Part shown: one piece after another, positions 5,137 to 5,198 of the stretch
How the letters are laid out: each line of letters opens with the position of its first letter
How positions within the stretch are numbered: position 1 is the first letter of the stretch
DNA from: Desulfobacterales bacterium
GTDB lineage: Bacteria > Desulfobacterota > Desulfobacteria > Desulfobacterales > JAHIVH01
Assembly (NCBI GenBank): GCA_020056645.1
Contig: JAGVHJ010000459.1
Location: forward strand, 1 to 5,198
Direction of reading: 5' to 3'
DNA length: 5,198 nucleotides
Translations under genes and position numbers: made by a program
Notes under the pieces: model-generated
What the model saw: the letters and a program-made list of their open reading frames with translations, nothing else
The model's database searches: none
What the model was told of the DNA's origin: nothing

Positions 5137-5198
5137 TAAATAGTGCCCGAACGAAAACCAAGATTTTTTTTCGAGTTCAAGGAAGGCGAAAAATTTAA
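5137..5198. other. Non-coding tail with a second imperfect inverted repeat, cut by the window edge
   Basis: GAAC then GAAAA (5149-5157) can pair with TTTTC and GTTC (5168-5178), with a two-base bulge and an A/T-rich loop. No reading frame, tRNA or clear promoter is visible. Together with the hairpin at 5116-5136 this may be the start of a structured intergenic repeat continuing beyond the window. Confidence 0.35.

Overview
This looks like a chromosomal piece of an anaerobic bacterium, most likely a sulfate-reducing Desulfobacterota (Desulfobacterales-like). That assignment is inferred from three things: the ferredoxin-dependent 2-oxoacid oxidoreductase genes, the mid-range base composition, and a bacterial metacaspase lying among housekeeping genes. 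No rRNA or other taxonomic marker is present.

Layout. (1) 1-801: the last 51 codons of a thiamine-diphosphate (beta) subunit of a 2-oxoacid:ferredoxin oxidoreductase, then its complete gamma subunit, closed by a strong rho-independent terminator. (2) 802-1203: no gene. Most of it is a 237-bp non-autonomous transposon (MITE) with 13-bp perfect terminal inverted repeats and a perfect 8-bp target duplication. Its GTAA ends and 8-bp duplication fit an IS66-family origin. (3) 1204-2061: a compact, prodomain-less metacaspase with an intact His/Cys dyad. (4) 2093-3478, minus strand: a probable two-gene operon encoding a ribbon-helix-helix (RHH) DNA-binding protein of unknown function, followed by a membrane-anchored PlsC-type acyltransferase. 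(5) 3479-3709: a divergent control region with four TACGT-core sites every 18-19 bp over the regulator's own promoter, and a near-consensus sigma70 promoter facing purB. (6) 3710-5089: adenylosuccinate lyase (purB). (7) 5090-5198: non-coding, with a perfect 9-bp-stem hairpin lacking a T tract and further inverted-repeat structure. It may be the start of a dispersed repeat cut by the window edge.

The oxidoreductase genes and purB are core metabolism. The MITE and metacaspase look like an accessory insertion between them. The most interesting signals are the phased operator array beside an uncharacterised RHH regulator co-directional with a lipid acyltransferase, the structurally complete MITE, and the stand-alone metacaspase whose start codon lies about 100 bp from the MITE's right end. 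I did not find a clearly new multi-gene system.
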